Notes: a model not told the origin generated them from the sequence alone. A stretch of 64,000 nt of DNA from Brachybacterium halotolerans (GCF_016623465.1 NZ_JAEDAJ010000009.1:1-64000), one strand, 5' to 3'. Positions 45,290-55,277 are shown, counted from the first letter of the stretch. A program made the numbers and translations.

Positions 45290-45817
45290 GTGCCCGGATC
45301 AGCGACGGACGGGCTCTGGGCCCGCCATCTGGGTCCGAGCCTGAAGTTCCTCACCGTGGGCGGCCTCGTCTTCCTGTTCGACGCCGCCCTCTACAACCTG
45401 CTCGTCTTCTGGTCCCCCGCGAGCGGCTGGGGGCACGGGCTGCTGCACGCGCATCCGATCACCGCGAAGGTGCTCACGATCGTCGCGGCCTCGTCCCTCA
45501 CCTACCTGGGCAATCGGCTGTGGACCTACCGCGACCGGCCGAGCCCGCGCACCGCCCGCTCGATCCTCGTGTTCGTTGGCCTCAACGTGCTGGCCTCCGC
45601 CCTGCAGCTCGCCTGCCTGGGCTTCTCGCGGTACGTGCTGGGCCTGGACTCGGCGCTCGCCGACAACGTCTCCGGCACGCTCATCGGACAGGTGGTCTCG
45701 ACCACCTTCCGATATCTCACCTATGGGCGATTCGTGTTCCCGCACGACCAGGAGACGGCGCCCGAGGACGCCGACATCGCGTCGGACGAGCACACCGGCT
45801 CCCTGCAGGACCGCTGA
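45290..45817 (+). CDS. GtrA-family membrane protein
   Basis: 175 aa, four hydrophobic helices; FLTVGGLVFLFDAALYNLLV and YLGNRLWTYRDRP match the GtrA pattern with the conserved N-R-x-W-T-Y/F. Family members help flip polyprenyl-phosphate sugars for wall or lipid glycosylation. GTG start, apparently leaderless. Stand-alone homologue of the GtrA domain fused to GT2 at 450-1820. Confidence 0.82.
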   Translation: MPGSATDGLWARHLGPSLKFLTVGGLVFLFDAALYNLLVFWSPASGWGHGLLHAHPITAKVLTIVAASSLTYLGNRLWTYRDRPSPRTARSILVFVGLNVLASALQLACLGFSRYVLGLDSALADNVSGTLIGQVVSTTFRYLTYGRFVFPHDQETAPEDADIASDEHTGSLQDR

Positions 45818-45940
45818 CCGTCCTAGAATCCAGGCAGACCGGCGGACATCCTCCGCGTCGGCCTCGGCGTTCCACCGGCACGCCGCTCCGCCCACCCGGG
45901 TTGCGACCTTTCCCGCCCCGGGGCGTCGATGAGGACAGTC

Positions 45941-48220
45941 ATGACTACAACAACCGAGGCCAAGAGCGGTTTCAGCCCGCGCGTGGCCCTGCAGAAGGTC
46001 GGCACCTCGCTGTCGAACATGGTGATGCCGAACATCCCGGCGCTCATCGCCTGGGGCATCTTCACCGCGTTCTTCATCGAGAAGGGCTTCACCCCCGTGC
46101 CCGCGCTGGGCGGCTTCACCGGCGACGACGGCGTCGCCTACGGCGGCATCGTCGGCCCGATGATCCACTATCTGCTGCCGCTGCTGATCGCCAACACCGG
46201 CGGACGCATGGTCTACGAGGCGCGCGGCGCCGTGGTCGGCGTCGTCGCCACCATGGGCGTGATCGCCGGATCCGACGCGCTGATCGCCGCCGAGAACACC
46301 CGGCTGCTCGCGCAGTGGGTGGCCGAGGGCCACGACGCCTCCGAGTACGCGCCGCTGGGCGAGGTGCACATGTTCATCGGCGCGATGATCATGGCACCGC
46401 TCGCCGCATGGGTGATGAAGAAGCTCGACCGCCTGTGGCAGGAGCACATCCCGGCGGGCTTCGAGATGCTCGTGAACATGTTCTCGGCGGGCATCCTCGG
46501 CTTCGCCATGGCCGCCCTCGGGTTCTTCGCCTTCGCCCCTGTCATCAACGGGCTGATGACTCTCCTGAGCAACGGCGTGGAAGGGCTCATCAGCCTGGGC
46601 CTGCTGCCTCTGGTGTCGATCCTCATCGAACCCGCGAAGGTCTTCTTCCTCAACAACGCGATCAACCACGGCGTCCTCACGCCGCTGGGCCTCGAGCAGG
46701 CTTCGCGCGACGGCAAGTCGATCCTCTTCCTCCTCGAGGCCAACCCCGGCCCCGGCTTCGGCATCCTGCTGGCGTACTCGATCTTCGGCCGCGGTGCCGC
46801 GCGTGCGTCCGCCCCTGGAGCCGCTCTCATCCAGTTCGTCGGCGGCATCCACGAGATCTACTTCCCGTACGTGCTCATGAAGCCGATCCTCATCATCGCC
46901 GCCATCGGCGGCGGCATGACCGGCGTGTTCCTCAACGTCCTGTTCCACACGGGCCTGCGCTCCCCGGCCGCCCCTGGGTCGATCATCGCGATCTTCGGCA
47001 GCGCCGCGACGGACTCATACCTGGGCATCGCGATCGCCGTGGCGGGCGCGACGGCCGTCAGCTTCGTGCTCTCCATGATCTTCCTGAAGATCGGCAAGCA
47101 GGACGACGGCGACATCGCCTCGGCCACCGCGAAGATGGAGCAGATGAAGGGCAAGAAGTCCTCCGTCGCCGGTGCCCTCACCGGCGGTGCGGCGGCGGGC
47201 GGCGCGGCCGGTGCCGCGGCGGCCGCCGACGGCTCCTCGCACACCGACCCGATCCAGCGGATCGTGTTCGCGTGCGACGCGGGCATGGGGTCCTCGGCGA
47301 TGGGCGCGACGGTGCTGCGCAAGAAGGTGCGCGCCGCCGGCTTCGACGACGTCGAGGTCACCAACAAGGCGATCTCGAGCCTGAACGACGAGTGGGACGT
47401 GGTGGTGACGCAGAAGGAGCTCACCGACCGCGCCCGCCAGCGCACCGGCTCGGCGATCCAGGTGAGCGTCGACCAGTTCATGAACTCGCCGCGCTACGAC
47501 GAGGTCGTCGAGCTCGTCGAGCAGCGCAACAACCCCGATGCCGCGTCGGCCGACGACTCCGCCGCTGATCAGGCCGGGGCCGACGGCGGCTCCACCGCGA
47601 CTGCCGAGGGCGCCGGCACCGGCGGTGCCGTCGCCGCGGCCGGAGCCGGAACAGCGGCGGGAGCCGGGGCGGGTGCCGCAGCGGCCTCCGCGAACACGCA
47701 CCGCGCCGAGCCCGTCCAGGAGCCGTCGTCGACAGACGCCGCTCCGGCCGGAGCCGCGCCGTCCGATGCCGCGTCGGCCGATCAGGGCCCCGAGATCCTC
47801 TCGGCGTCCTCGATCGTGCTCGACGGCAGCGCCGGTTCGGCCGACGCCGCGATCGACGAGGCCGGCGGCCTCCTGGTCCGCGCCGGCGCGGTCGACACCG
47901 AGTACGTCAGCGCGATGCACGATCGCGAGGCGACCGTCTCGACGTTCATGGGCAACGGACTGGCGATCCCCCACGGCACGAACGAGGCGAAGGAGTCCAT
48001 CTCCCGCTCGGCCATGTCGTTCGTGCGCTACCCGAACGGGATCGACTGGAACGGCAACCCCGTGACCTTCGTCGTGGGCATCGCGGGCGTGGGCAACGAG
48101 CACCTCGCCCTGCTGCAGAACGTCGCCATGACGTTCTCCGACCCCGCGCAGGTGGAGCGCCTCGAGAAGGCCACCACCGCGCAGGAGATCCTGGACATCT
48201 TCTCCGAGGACAAGGACTGA
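45941..48220 (+). CDS. mtlA: Mannitol PTS transporter, fused EIICBA
   Basis: 759 aa. EIIC spans about 1-385 with GGIHEIYFPYVLMKP at 301-315; EIIB about 437-530 with phospho-Cys C445 in FACDAGMGSSAMG; EIIA about 618-759 with phospho-His H678 in GNGLAIPHGTNE. An Ala/Gly-rich linker of about 85 residues (533-617) joins B and A. Imports and phosphorylates mannitol using HPr-phosphate. GAGGAC lies before ATG 45941. A TAGAAT -10-like element is at 45824-45829, giving a leader of about 105 nt. mtlD follows after 6 nt. Confidence 0.95.
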   Translation: MTTTTEAKSGFSPRVALQKVGTSLSNMVMPNIPALIAWGIFTAFFIEKGFTPVPALGGFTGDDGVAYGGIVGPMIHYLLPLLIANTGGRMVYEARGAVVGVVATMGVIAGSDALIAAENTRLLAQWVAEGHDASEYAPLGEVHMFIGAMIMAPLAAWVMKKLDRLWQEHIPAGFEMLVNMFSAGILGFAMAALGFFAFAPVINGLMTLLSNGVEGLISLGLLPLVSILIEPAKVFFLNNAINHGVLTPLGLEQASRDGKSILFLLEANPGPGFGILLAYSIFGRGAARASAPGAALIQFVGGIHEIYFPYVLMKPILIIAAIGGGMTGVFLNVLFHTGLRSPAAPGSIIAIFGSAATDSYLGIAIAVAGATAVSFVLSMIFLKIGKQDDGDIASATAKMEQMKGKKSSVAGALTGGAAAGGAAGAAAAADGSSHTDPIQRIVFACDAGMGSSAMGATVLRKKVRAAGFDDVEVTNKAISSLNDEWDVVVTQKELTDRARQRTGSAIQVSVDQFMNSPRYDEVVELVEQRNNPDAASADDSAADQAGADGGSTATAEGAGTGGAVAAAGAGTAAGAGAGAAAASANTHRAEPVQEPSSTDAAPAGAAPSDAASADQGPEILSASSIVLDGSAGSADAAIDEAGGLLVRAGAVDTEYVSAMHDREATVSTFMGNGLAIPHGTNEAKESISRSAMSFVRYPNGIDWNGNPVTFVVGIAGVGNEHLALLQNVAMTFSDPAQVERLEKATTAQEILDIFSEDKD

Positions 48221-48226
48221 TCCGAT

Positions 48227-49375
48227 ATGGCCAAGAAGGCAGTGCATTTCGGCGCCGGCAACATCGGCCGCGGCTTCGTGGGGCTGCTGCTCCACGAGGC
48301 CGGGTACGAGGTCGTCTTCGCCGACGTCGCCGACGCCCTCATCGATTCCCTCGACGCCGCGGACTCCTACACCGTGCGGACCGTCGGCCAGCACCCGACG
48401 GAGACCGTCGTCGACGGCTTCCGCGCCGTCAACTCCGGGAAGGACCTCGAGACCCTCACCGGTGAGATCGCCTCCGCGGACGTGGTCACCACGGCCGTGG
48501 GCGTGCACATCCTGCGGTTCGTCGCGCCGGCGATCGCCGCCGGGATCGCTGCGCGCGCGGCCGACGCACCCCGCGTCGCCGTGATGGCCTGCGAGAACGC
48601 GATCAACGCGACGGACACCCTCGAGGAGGAGATCCGGAAGAACTACGAGGGCGACGACCTCGACGCCAAGGCGCTGTTCGCGAACACCGCCGTGGACCGG
48701 ATCGTGCCCGTCCAGGACCCCGCCGCGGGCCTCGACGTCACCGTCGAGGACTTCCACGAGTGGGCCGTGGACCGCACGCCCTTCGGCGGCGACGTGCCCG
48801 ACATCCCGGGCGTGACCTGGGTGGACGACCTCGCCCCGTACATCGAGCGGAAGCTGTTCACGGTGAACACCGGCCACGCCACCACCGCCTGGCACGGCTG
48901 GAGGGCCGGTCACGCGACCATCGCCGACGCCATCGAGGACCCGGCCGTCGAGGCCAAGGTCCGCGAGGTGCTCGCGGAGACCTCCGAGCTGCTCATCGCC
49001 AAGCACGGCTTCGATGCGCAGACGCAGCAGGACTATGCGACCAAGGTGCTCGGGCGCTTCCACAACCGCGCCCTGCCCGATCCCGTCGAGCGCGTAGGCC
49101 GCGCGCCCCTGCGCAAGCTCTCCCGGCACGACCGCATCGTCGGCCCCGCCGCCGAGCTCGCCGAGCGCGACATGGCCGCCCAGGGGCTCCTGGACTCCTT
49201 CTCCGCCGCTCTCGCCTTCACCCCGGAGGGCGACGAGGAGGCGGACCGGCTGCAGGAGATCCTGCGCACCGAGGACGCCGACGGCGCGACCGCCGAGATC
49301 ACCGGGCTCGACCCCGAGCACCCGCTGTACCCGCAGGTCAAGGAGAGGATCGCCGAGCGGCAGTCCGTGCTCTGA
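48227..49375 (+). CDS. mtlD: Mannitol-1-phosphate 5-dehydrogenase
   Basis: 382 aa. Starts MAKKAVHFGAGNIGRGFVG with the NAD motif GAGNIGRG. Catalytic-domain block KLFTVNTGHATTAWHG near 205-220 contains the conserved lysine and histidine. Oxidises mannitol 1-phosphate to fructose 6-phosphate. Starts 6 nt after mtlA. Confidence 0.97.
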   Translation: MAKKAVHFGAGNIGRGFVGLLLHEAGYEVVFADVADALIDSLDAADSYTVRTVGQHPTETVVDGFRAVNSGKDLETLTGEIASADVVTTAVGVHILRFVAPAIAAGIAARAADAPRVAVMACENAINATDTLEEEIRKNYEGDDLDAKALFANTAVDRIVPVQDPAAGLDVTVEDFHEWAVDRTPFGGDVPDIPGVTWVDDLAPYIERKLFTVNTGHATTAWHGWRAGHATIADAIEDPAVEAKVREVLAETSELLIAKHGFDAQTQQDYATKVLGRFHNRALPDPVERVGRAPLRKLSRHDRIVGPAAELAERDMAAQGLLDSFSAALAFTPEGDEEADRLQEILRTEDADGATAEITGLDPEHPLYPQVKERIAERQSVL

Positions 49376-49536
49376 CCAGGCGGGCGATCCCGACGACGCC
49401 CCGTGGGCGTCCGCCTCCAGGACACCGTCCATCGGCGTCCGATATCGTCCCTGAGTACTCCCGACCCAGAGCGCGGGCAGACCCGCCCGCGCGCCGCGCC
49501 GTCGCCCCGAGCGGCGGTCCATCGAAAGGCTGAACC

Positions 49537-49809
49537 ATGGCAGAGCGCACCGTCACCATCGCCAGCGCCTCCGGGCTCCACGCGCGCCCGGCGGCCATCT
49601 TCTCGAAGGCCGCCGGCGAGCAGCCCGCGACCGTCACCATCGAGAAGGCCGGCGGCAACGCCGTCCAGGCGTCGAGCATCCTCATGCTCATGACTCTCGG
49701 CGCCGGCCACGGCGACGAGGTGACCCTGCGCGCCGAGGGCGACGGCGCCGACGAGTCCGTCGCGGCCCTCGCCGCGCTCCTCGAGAAGGACCTCGACGCC
49801 GAGGAGTGA
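49537..49809 (+). CDS. ptsH: HPr phosphocarrier protein
   Basis: 90 aa. Phospho-His H15 in ASGLHARPA, and S46 at the regulatory serine position in QASSILM, although actinobacteria generally lack HPr kinase. Carries phosphate from EI to MtlA and other EIIs. GAAAGG upstream. It follows mtlD by 161 bp and faces ptsI. Confidence 0.97.
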   Translation: MAERTVTIASASGLHARPAAIFSKAAGEQPATVTIEKAGGNAVQASSILMLMTLGAGHGDEVTLRAEGDGADESVAALAALLEKDLDAEE

Positions 49810-49848
49810 GCCACAGGGGGCCGACGCCCGTCGGCCCGTGGACCCGCA

Positions 49849-49904
49849 CGACATGAGGGCCACGAACCGGATCCCACCGATCCGGGTTCGTGGCCCTCAT
49901 GTCG
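49849..49904. terminator. Long bidirectional hairpin between ptsH and ptsI
   Basis: Arms 49849-49873 and 49879-49904 pair over 25 bp with one bulged base and a 5-nt loop. It is the longest stem I found in this window. Confidence 0.85.
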
Positions 49905-49947
49905 TCGCCCTCGCGGGCACGGGCGCGCTGCGAGCGACGGGCGCGCG

Positions 49948-51666
49948 TCAGAGGCCGAGCTCTCCCAGGATCGGGAGGCCGGCGCGGACGGCGTCGCGGG
50001 CGTCGTCCGCGGTGCGCGCGGCGACGGCGGCGGCCGCGAGCTGCTGCGCCTGCTCGAGGGAGACCGTGGAGAGCACCTTCGCGACCGCAGGCAGGGAGCG
50101 CGGAGTCATCGAGAGGCTGTTGACGCCCAGGCCCACGAGCACCACGGCGAGGCCCGGATCGCCTGCGGCCTCGCCGCACACGCCCACGGGCTTCGCGGCG
50201 CTCTCGCCGAAGGCCTCGGGGTCGCCGCCCGCCGCGCGGGCGCCGTCGCAGGTGGCCTTCACGAGGGTCAGGACCGCGGGCTGCCACGGGTTGTTCAGGT
50301 GCGCGAGGGTGCCGAGCATGCGGTCGGCGGCCATCGTGTACTGGGTGAGGTCGTTGGTGCCGATCGAGGCGAAGTCGCAGGCCGCGAGCTGCCGGTCCGC
50401 GGTGACCGCGGCCGAGGGCGTCTCGACCATGATGCCGGCCGGCGCGAGGTCGCGCTCGCGGCACAGGCCCACGAAGTCCTCGGTGTCCTCGGTGGTCGAG
50501 ATCATCGGGGCCATCACCCACACCGTCGCGTCGCTCTGCTTCGCGGCGGCGGAGATGGCGTCGAGCTGGTTGGTCAGCACCGAGCGCTTCTCCCACGAGG
50601 TGCGGTAGGCGCGCACACCGAGCGCGGGGTTCGGCTCGTCGGTGTCGGTGAGGAAGGGCAGAGGCTTGTCGGCGCCCGCGTCGATCGTGCGCACCACGAC
50701 CTTCTTCCCGGGGAACGACGCGAAGGCCTCGAGATAGGCCGTCGTCTGCTCCTCGACGGTCGGCTCGTCCTCGCGGTCCAGGAACAGGAACTCGGTGCGG
50801 AACAGGCCCACGCCGTCGGCGTGCGCGGCGGCTGCGGCCTTCGCGTCCTTCGCGCCGCCGATGTTGGCCAGCAGCTGCATGCGGGTGCCGTCGGTGAGCT
50901 CGATCCCGCCGCCCTCGTAGGTCAGCGGGTTCTTCTGCAGCTCGGTCCAGGCCTCCGCGAAGCGCCGGTGCTCGTCGGTGACGTCGTCGGTGATGGTGCC
51001 GAAGCCGGCGTCGACGAACACCTCGGTGCCGTCGGCGATGTCGAGCACGCCCTTGGCGGCGACGATCGCGGGCAGGCCCAGCTGGCGGGCGAGGATCGCG
51101 GTGTGCGACTGCGGCCCGCCGTCGGACGTCACCAGGGCCATCACCAGCGCGGGGTCGAGGGTCGCGGTGTCCGCGGGAGCGAGGTCGGTCGCCGTGAGCA
51201 CGAAGGGCTCCTCGACATCGGGGATGCCGGGCGCCTGCTCGCCGCGCAGCTCGGCGACGATGCGGCCGCGCACGTCCTTCACGTCGGCCGCGCGCTCGGC
51301 CATGTACCCGCCGAGGCCCTCGAGCATGGAGGCGACCTGGTCGCCGGCCTCCCACACGGCGCGCGCCGCGGAGGCGCCGCCGGCCAGCACGAAGCCCTGC
51401 GCGGTCTGGGTGAGGGAGGGATCGGCGGCCATCTGCGCGGTCGCCTCGAGCACGGCCTTCCCGTCTCCCGGGGCGTGCTCGGCGCGGTGCGTGAGCGCCT
51501 TCTGCACGCTCGCGGCGGCCTCGGCGATGCGTGCGGCCTCGGCCTGAGGATCCGCGTCCTCGGGGATCTTCTCGCCGACGGGCGGCTCCGCGACCGGCGG
51601 CGCCATCGTCCGGACCGTGCCGACGACGCGGCCGGGGCTGACCGCCACACCTGTGTACTGGGACAT
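49948..51666 (-). CDS. ptsI: PTS enzyme I (phosphoenolpyruvate-protein phosphotransferase)
   Basis: 572 aa. Phospho-His H188 in GGPQSHTAILAR; PEP-site blocks GVGLFRTEFLFLDR and GIMVETPSAA, and active-site GVCGEAAGD. Transfers phosphate from PEP to HPr. ATG 51666 has AGGGAG 6 nt upstream; the frame is open further 5' but without EI sequence. Convergent with ptsH rather than in the same operon. Confidence 0.97.
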   Translation of the reverse strand: MSQYTGVAVSPGRVVGTVRTMAPPVAEPPVGEKIPEDADPQAEAARIAEAAASVQKALTHRAEHAPGDGKAVLEATAQMAADPSLTQTAQGFVLAGGASAARAVWEAGDQVASMLEGLGGYMAERAADVKDVRGRIVAELRGEQAPGIPDVEEPFVLTATDLAPADTATLDPALVMALVTSDGGPQSHTAILARQLGLPAIVAAKGVLDIADGTEVFVDAGFGTITDDVTDEHRRFAEAWTELQKNPLTYEGGGIELTDGTRMQLLANIGGAKDAKAAAAAHADGVGLFRTEFLFLDREDEPTVEEQTTAYLEAFASFPGKKVVVRTIDAGADKPLPFLTDTDEPNPALGVRAYRTSWEKRSVLTNQLDAISAAAKQSDATVWVMAPMISTTEDTEDFVGLCRERDLAPAGIMVETPSAAVTADRQLAACDFASIGTNDLTQYTMAADRMLGTLAHLNNPWQPAVLTLVKATCDGARAAGGDPEAFGESAAKPVGVCGEAAGDPGLAVVLVGLGVNSLSMTPRSLPAVAKVLSTVSLEQAQQLAAAAVAARTADDARDAVRAGLPILGELGL

Positions 51667-51990
51667 CTCGGACTCCCTCTGTGATGGGCCCGTGGGGGAG
51701 GATTCGGGCGCGCTGGACCACCTCATGCTACGTGCCCGGCGGCCCCTGCGCGGAGCCGTGGACGGTCCCTGCCGGAGCCCGCGGAGCGGGGAGGGCGTCG
51801 GCCCGCGGACCGGGGCGGACGCCGTCACGAAGCGGTCACGGTCTGCCGGTCACGACCCCATCGCGACCAGGACTGTTCTAGAGTCGACCTGCCGGCTCGA
51901 CGTCGAGCGGGCACCCGCCCCATCCCGCTGCGCACTCCCCCTCCCGCTGCAGCTCCCCACCCCCATCCCGTGTCTTCGAAGGAGAAGAAC
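51667..51990. promoter_or_regulatory. Divergent promoter region of ptsI and the CUT1 operon
   Basis: 324 bp with no gene. A plus-strand -10-like TAGAGT lies at 51879-51884, about 105 bp before the binding-protein start. A minus-strand TAGCAT lies at 51725-51730 for ptsI. No convincing -35 box or repressor palindrome was found. Confidence 0.5.
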
Positions 51991-53274
51991 ATGTTGGATC
52001 GCAGACGTTTCCTCGCCCTCTCCTCCGCCGCCCTCGGCGTCGGCGCACTCGCCGCGTGCAGCTCGGGAGGCGATTCCGGCTCCGGCGGCGACGGCGGCAC
52101 CGACGTCGAGGTCTTCACCTGGTGGGCCGCCGGCTCCGAGAAGGCCGGCCTCGACGCGCTGGTCAAGGTGTTCGGCGAGCAGCACTCCGACTTCACCTTC
52201 GTCAACGGGGCGGTCGCGGGCGGCGCCGGCTCCGCCGCCAAGGACATGCTGCAGTCGCGCCTCCAGGCCAGCGACCCGCCGGACACCTTCCAGGCCCACG
52301 CGGGCGCCGAGCTCCAGGACTACATCGACGCCGCGCAGATCGAGGACGTCTCCGACCTCTACGACGAGTACAAGCTCACCGACGCCTTCCCGAAGGACCT
52401 CGTGGACCGCCTGACGGTCGACGGGAAGATCTACTCGATCCCCTCGAACATCCACCGCTCGAACGTGGTGTGGGCGAACGCGAAGGTCCTCGAGAAGGCG
52501 GGGATCGACGCGAAGAAGGCCCCGGGCAGCGTCGACGACTTCCTCGCCGACCTCGAGAAGGCGAAGGGCGCGGGCGTGACCGCGCTGTCCGTCGGCACCA
52601 CCTGGTGCCAGGTGAACCTGCTCGAGGCCATCCTCATGTCCGAGCTCGGCTCCGAGAAGTACAACGGCCTGTTCGACGGGAAGACCACCTGGGACGACGC
52701 CGCCGTGACCTCCTCGCTCGAGGCCTTCCAGAAGATGATGGGGTACACCAACACCGACCGCGACTCCCTGGACTGGCCCGACGCGACCCAGCAGCTGATC
52801 GACGGCAAGGCCGCCTACAACGTGATGGGCGACTGGGCGGAGGCCGCCTTCCAGCAGGCGAAGCTGAAGGACGGCGAGGACTACACGTATTTCCCGCTGC
52901 CCGGCAAGGAGAAGATCTTCGGCTTCCTCGCCGACTCCTTCACCCTGCCCGTCGGCGCCCCGAACGCCGACGGCGCGAAGGCGTGGCTCGACACGCTCTC
53001 CTCGAAGGACGGCCAGCTCGCCTTCAACCTCGCCAAGGGGTCGATCCCCGCGCGCACCGACGTCGACGAGTCCCAGTTCGGCACCTACTCGCAGACGGCC
53101 CTGAAGTCCTTCGCCGAGGACGCGATCTCCCCGTCGATCGCCCACGGCGCCGCGGTGCCGGTCGCCTGGCTCAACGATCTCTCGGACGCCACCAGCCAGT
53201 TCACCACGGGCGCCTCCGACCTCGCGGCCTACCAGAAGGCCCTGGTCGCGGCGGCGCACAAGTACGCGAGCTGA
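51991..53274 (+). CDS. CUT1 sugar-binding lipoprotein (glucose/mannose-binding type)
   Basis: 427 aa. RRRF followed by a hydrophobic core could allow Tat export; lipobox LAAC. Blocks TWWAAGSEKAGLDAL, PPDTFQAHAGAEL, YSIPSNIHRSNVVW, KAAYNVMGDW and GSIPARTDVD closely match the glucose/mannose-binding protein of Thermus and its actinobacterial relatives (from memory). AAGGAG lies 9 nt before ATG 51991. First gene of an ABC operon with two permeases. Confidence 0.88.
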   Translation: MLDRRRFLALSSAALGVGALAACSSGGDSGSGGDGGTDVEVFTWWAAGSEKAGLDALVKVFGEQHSDFTFVNGAVAGGAGSAAKDMLQSRLQASDPPDTFQAHAGAELQDYIDAAQIEDVSDLYDEYKLTDAFPKDLVDRLTVDGKIYSIPSNIHRSNVVWANAKVLEKAGIDAKKAPGSVDDFLADLEKAKGAGVTALSVGTTWCQVNLLEAILMSELGSEKYNGLFDGKTTWDDAAVTSSLEAFQKMMGYTNTDRDSLDWPDATQQLIDGKAAYNVMGDWAEAAFQQAKLKDGEDYTYFPLPGKEKIFGFLADSFTLPVGAPNADGAKAWLDTLSSKDGQLAFNLAKGSIPARTDVDESQFGTYSQTALKSFAEDAISPSIAHGAAVPVAWLNDLSDATSQFTTGASDLAAYQKALVAAAHKYAS

Positions 53275-53287
53275 GGAACGGAGCTCA

Positions 53288-54190
53288 ATGCGATCCCGCG
53301 TGCGCCGGTACGGACCGCCGCTGCTGCTCATCTCCCCCTCCCTCGTGCTGGTCGGCGTCTTCGTCTACGTGCTCATCGCGAGGAACCTGTGGACGTCGAT
53401 GACCGACAACCACACGGCCGCGCAGGCGAACGGCCGCAAGGACGTCTCCTTCGTGTTCCTCGAGAACTACGTCGCCCTGTTCAAGAGCCCGCAGTTCCAG
53501 CACTCGCTGTGGAACCTCGTGCTGTTCACGGCGGTGTTCCTCGTGGGCGCGATGATCGTGGGCTTCGTGTGGGCGTGGCTGCTGGAGCGGCCGCTGCCGG
53601 GCGGGCGCATCTTCCAGACCGTCTACCTGTTCCCGATGGCGATCTCCTTCGTCGCCTCGGGCGTGGTGTGGCGCTGGCTGCTGAACTCAAACCAGGGGGA
53701 CAGTGCGACGGGCCTGAACCGCCTGTTCCAGATGGTGGGCCTCGACGTGCTCGAGAACCCCTGGTGGAACCAGGTCACCTTCGGCATCGCCGCGATCGCG
53801 ATCCCCGCGATCTGGCAGCTCTCGGGATACGTCATGGCGCTGTTCCTCGCGGGCTTCCGCGGGGTGCCCGACGACCTGCGCGAGGCCGCCCGCATGGACG
53901 GCGCGAGCAGCCTGCAGATGTACCGGCACGTGATCTTCCCGCAGCTCACGCCGGTGCTCATGAGCGCGATCGTCATCATCGCGCACATGTCGCTGAAGTC
54001 CTTCGACCTCATCATGTCGATCTCGAAGCCCGCGAACTACCAGACCAAGGTGCCCGCGGTGGACATGTACGTGTTCAAGTCGAGCTTCGACTACGCGAAC
54101 GCCGCGGCCGTGGGCACGGTGCTGCTCGCGTTCATCGCGATCCTCATCGTCCCCTACCTGATCCAGCAGCACCGGGAGCGCACCCGATGA
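53288..54190 (+). CDS. CUT1 sugar ABC permease (MalF-type)
   Basis: 300 aa, about 6 membrane helices. The EAA loop is LREAARMDGASSLQMYRHVIFPQL. Starts 13 nt after the binding-protein gene with GGAACGGAG before the ATG. Confidence 0.9.
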   Translation: MRSRVRRYGPPLLLISPSLVLVGVFVYVLIARNLWTSMTDNHTAAQANGRKDVSFVFLENYVALFKSPQFQHSLWNLVLFTAVFLVGAMIVGFVWAWLLERPLPGGRIFQTVYLFPMAISFVASGVVWRWLLNSNQGDSATGLNRLFQMVGLDVLENPWWNQVTFGIAAIAIPAIWQLSGYVMALFLAGFRGVPDDLREAARMDGASSLQMYRHVIFPQLTPVLMSAIVIIAHMSLKSFDLIMSISKPANYQTKVPAVDMYVFKSSFDYANAAAVGTVLLAFIAILIVPYLIQQHRERTR

Positions 54191-55098
54191 GCACCACGAC
54201 GTCCGCGCCGCCGAGCGCCGCGCCGCTCGGCGAGAGCTCCCCGCTCGCCTCCCGCGGCCGCGGCGCCCCCGGCACCCGCCCCACGCCCGTCGGCCGCACC
54301 CTGCGCTATCTCGCCATCCTGCTGGGCGTGCTGTTCGTGCTGATCCCCGTGTACGTGCTGGTCATCACGAGCTTCAAGACCGGCGGCGATGCCAGCCCCG
54401 CGCGGGCCTGGGCGCTCCCGCACACCTGGACGCTGGAGAACTGGCAGCGGGCCTGGACGGCGCTCGCCCCGGCGCTGGGCCGGACCCTCTCGCTGGTCAT
54501 CCCCTCGACGATCATCTCCTCGGTGCTGGGCTGCCTGAACGGCTTCGTCCTCTCGCGGTGGCGCTTCCCGGGGGCCGACATCGTCTTCACCCTCATCCTG
54601 TTCGGGATGTTCCTGCCCTACCAGGCGGTGATGATCCCCCTGCTGCAGCTCGTGCTCGCGACCGAGATCCCCAACGGCATCCCCTCGCTGATCCTGCTGC
54701 ACGTGGTCTTCGGCATCCCCATCACCACCCTGATCTTCCGCAACTACTTCGAGACGATCCCGCACGAGCTCATCGAGGCCGCGACCGTGGACGGCGCGGG
54801 CATGCTGCGCACCTTCTCCTCGGTCGCGCTGCCGATCGCGATCCCCGGCTTCGTGGTCGTGGGGATCTGGCAGTTCACGAGCGCCTGGAACGACTTCCTG
54901 TTCGCGGTGTTCTTCTCGACCCCTCGCAACGGCCCGGTCACCCTCGCCCTGAACAACCTGGCCAACGGCGCGCTGCTCACCGACTACGGGGTCTCGATGG
55001 CGGGCGCGCTGCTCGCCTCCCTGCCGACGCTCGTGGTGTACGTGCTGCTCTCCCGCTACTTCATCGCCGGTCTCATGTCCGGCTCGGTGAAGGGCTGA
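54187..55098 (+). CDS. CUT1 sugar ABC permease (MalG-type)
   Basis: 303 aa, about 6 helices after a Ser/Ala/Pro-rich lead of about 40 residues. EAA loop ELIEAATVDGAGMLRTFSSV. Start overlaps the previous stop (ATGA). No ATPase gene follows, so a shared MsiK-type ATPase elsewhere in the genome must drive the system. Confidence 0.9.
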   Translation: MSTTTSAPPSAAPLGESSPLASRGRGAPGTRPTPVGRTLRYLAILLGVLFVLIPVYVLVITSFKTGGDASPARAWALPHTWTLENWQRAWTALAPALGRTLSLVIPSTIISSVLGCLNGFVLSRWRFPGADIVFTLILFGMFLPYQAVMIPLLQLVLATEIPNGIPSLILLHVVFGIPITTLIFRNYFETIPHELIEAATVDGAGMLRTFSSVALPIAIPGFVVVGIWQFTSAWNDFLFAVFFSTPRNGPVTLALNNLANGALLTDYGVSMAGALLASLPTLVVYVLLSRYFIAGLMSGSVKG

Positions 55099-55277
55099 GC
55101 GCCGTGGGACGACGAGCGGAGAGCCCGGCCGGGCCGCCGGCGCCGGCGCCCGCAGCTGCCCAGCATCCGGCCGCTCCCCCGCATCCGGCTGCGCAGACTC
55201 CCGTCGGACCCGCGCCCGCCGTCGACCCCGTCGGACCCGCGCCCGACCACCCGGCCACGACCGATAGGCTCGCCACC

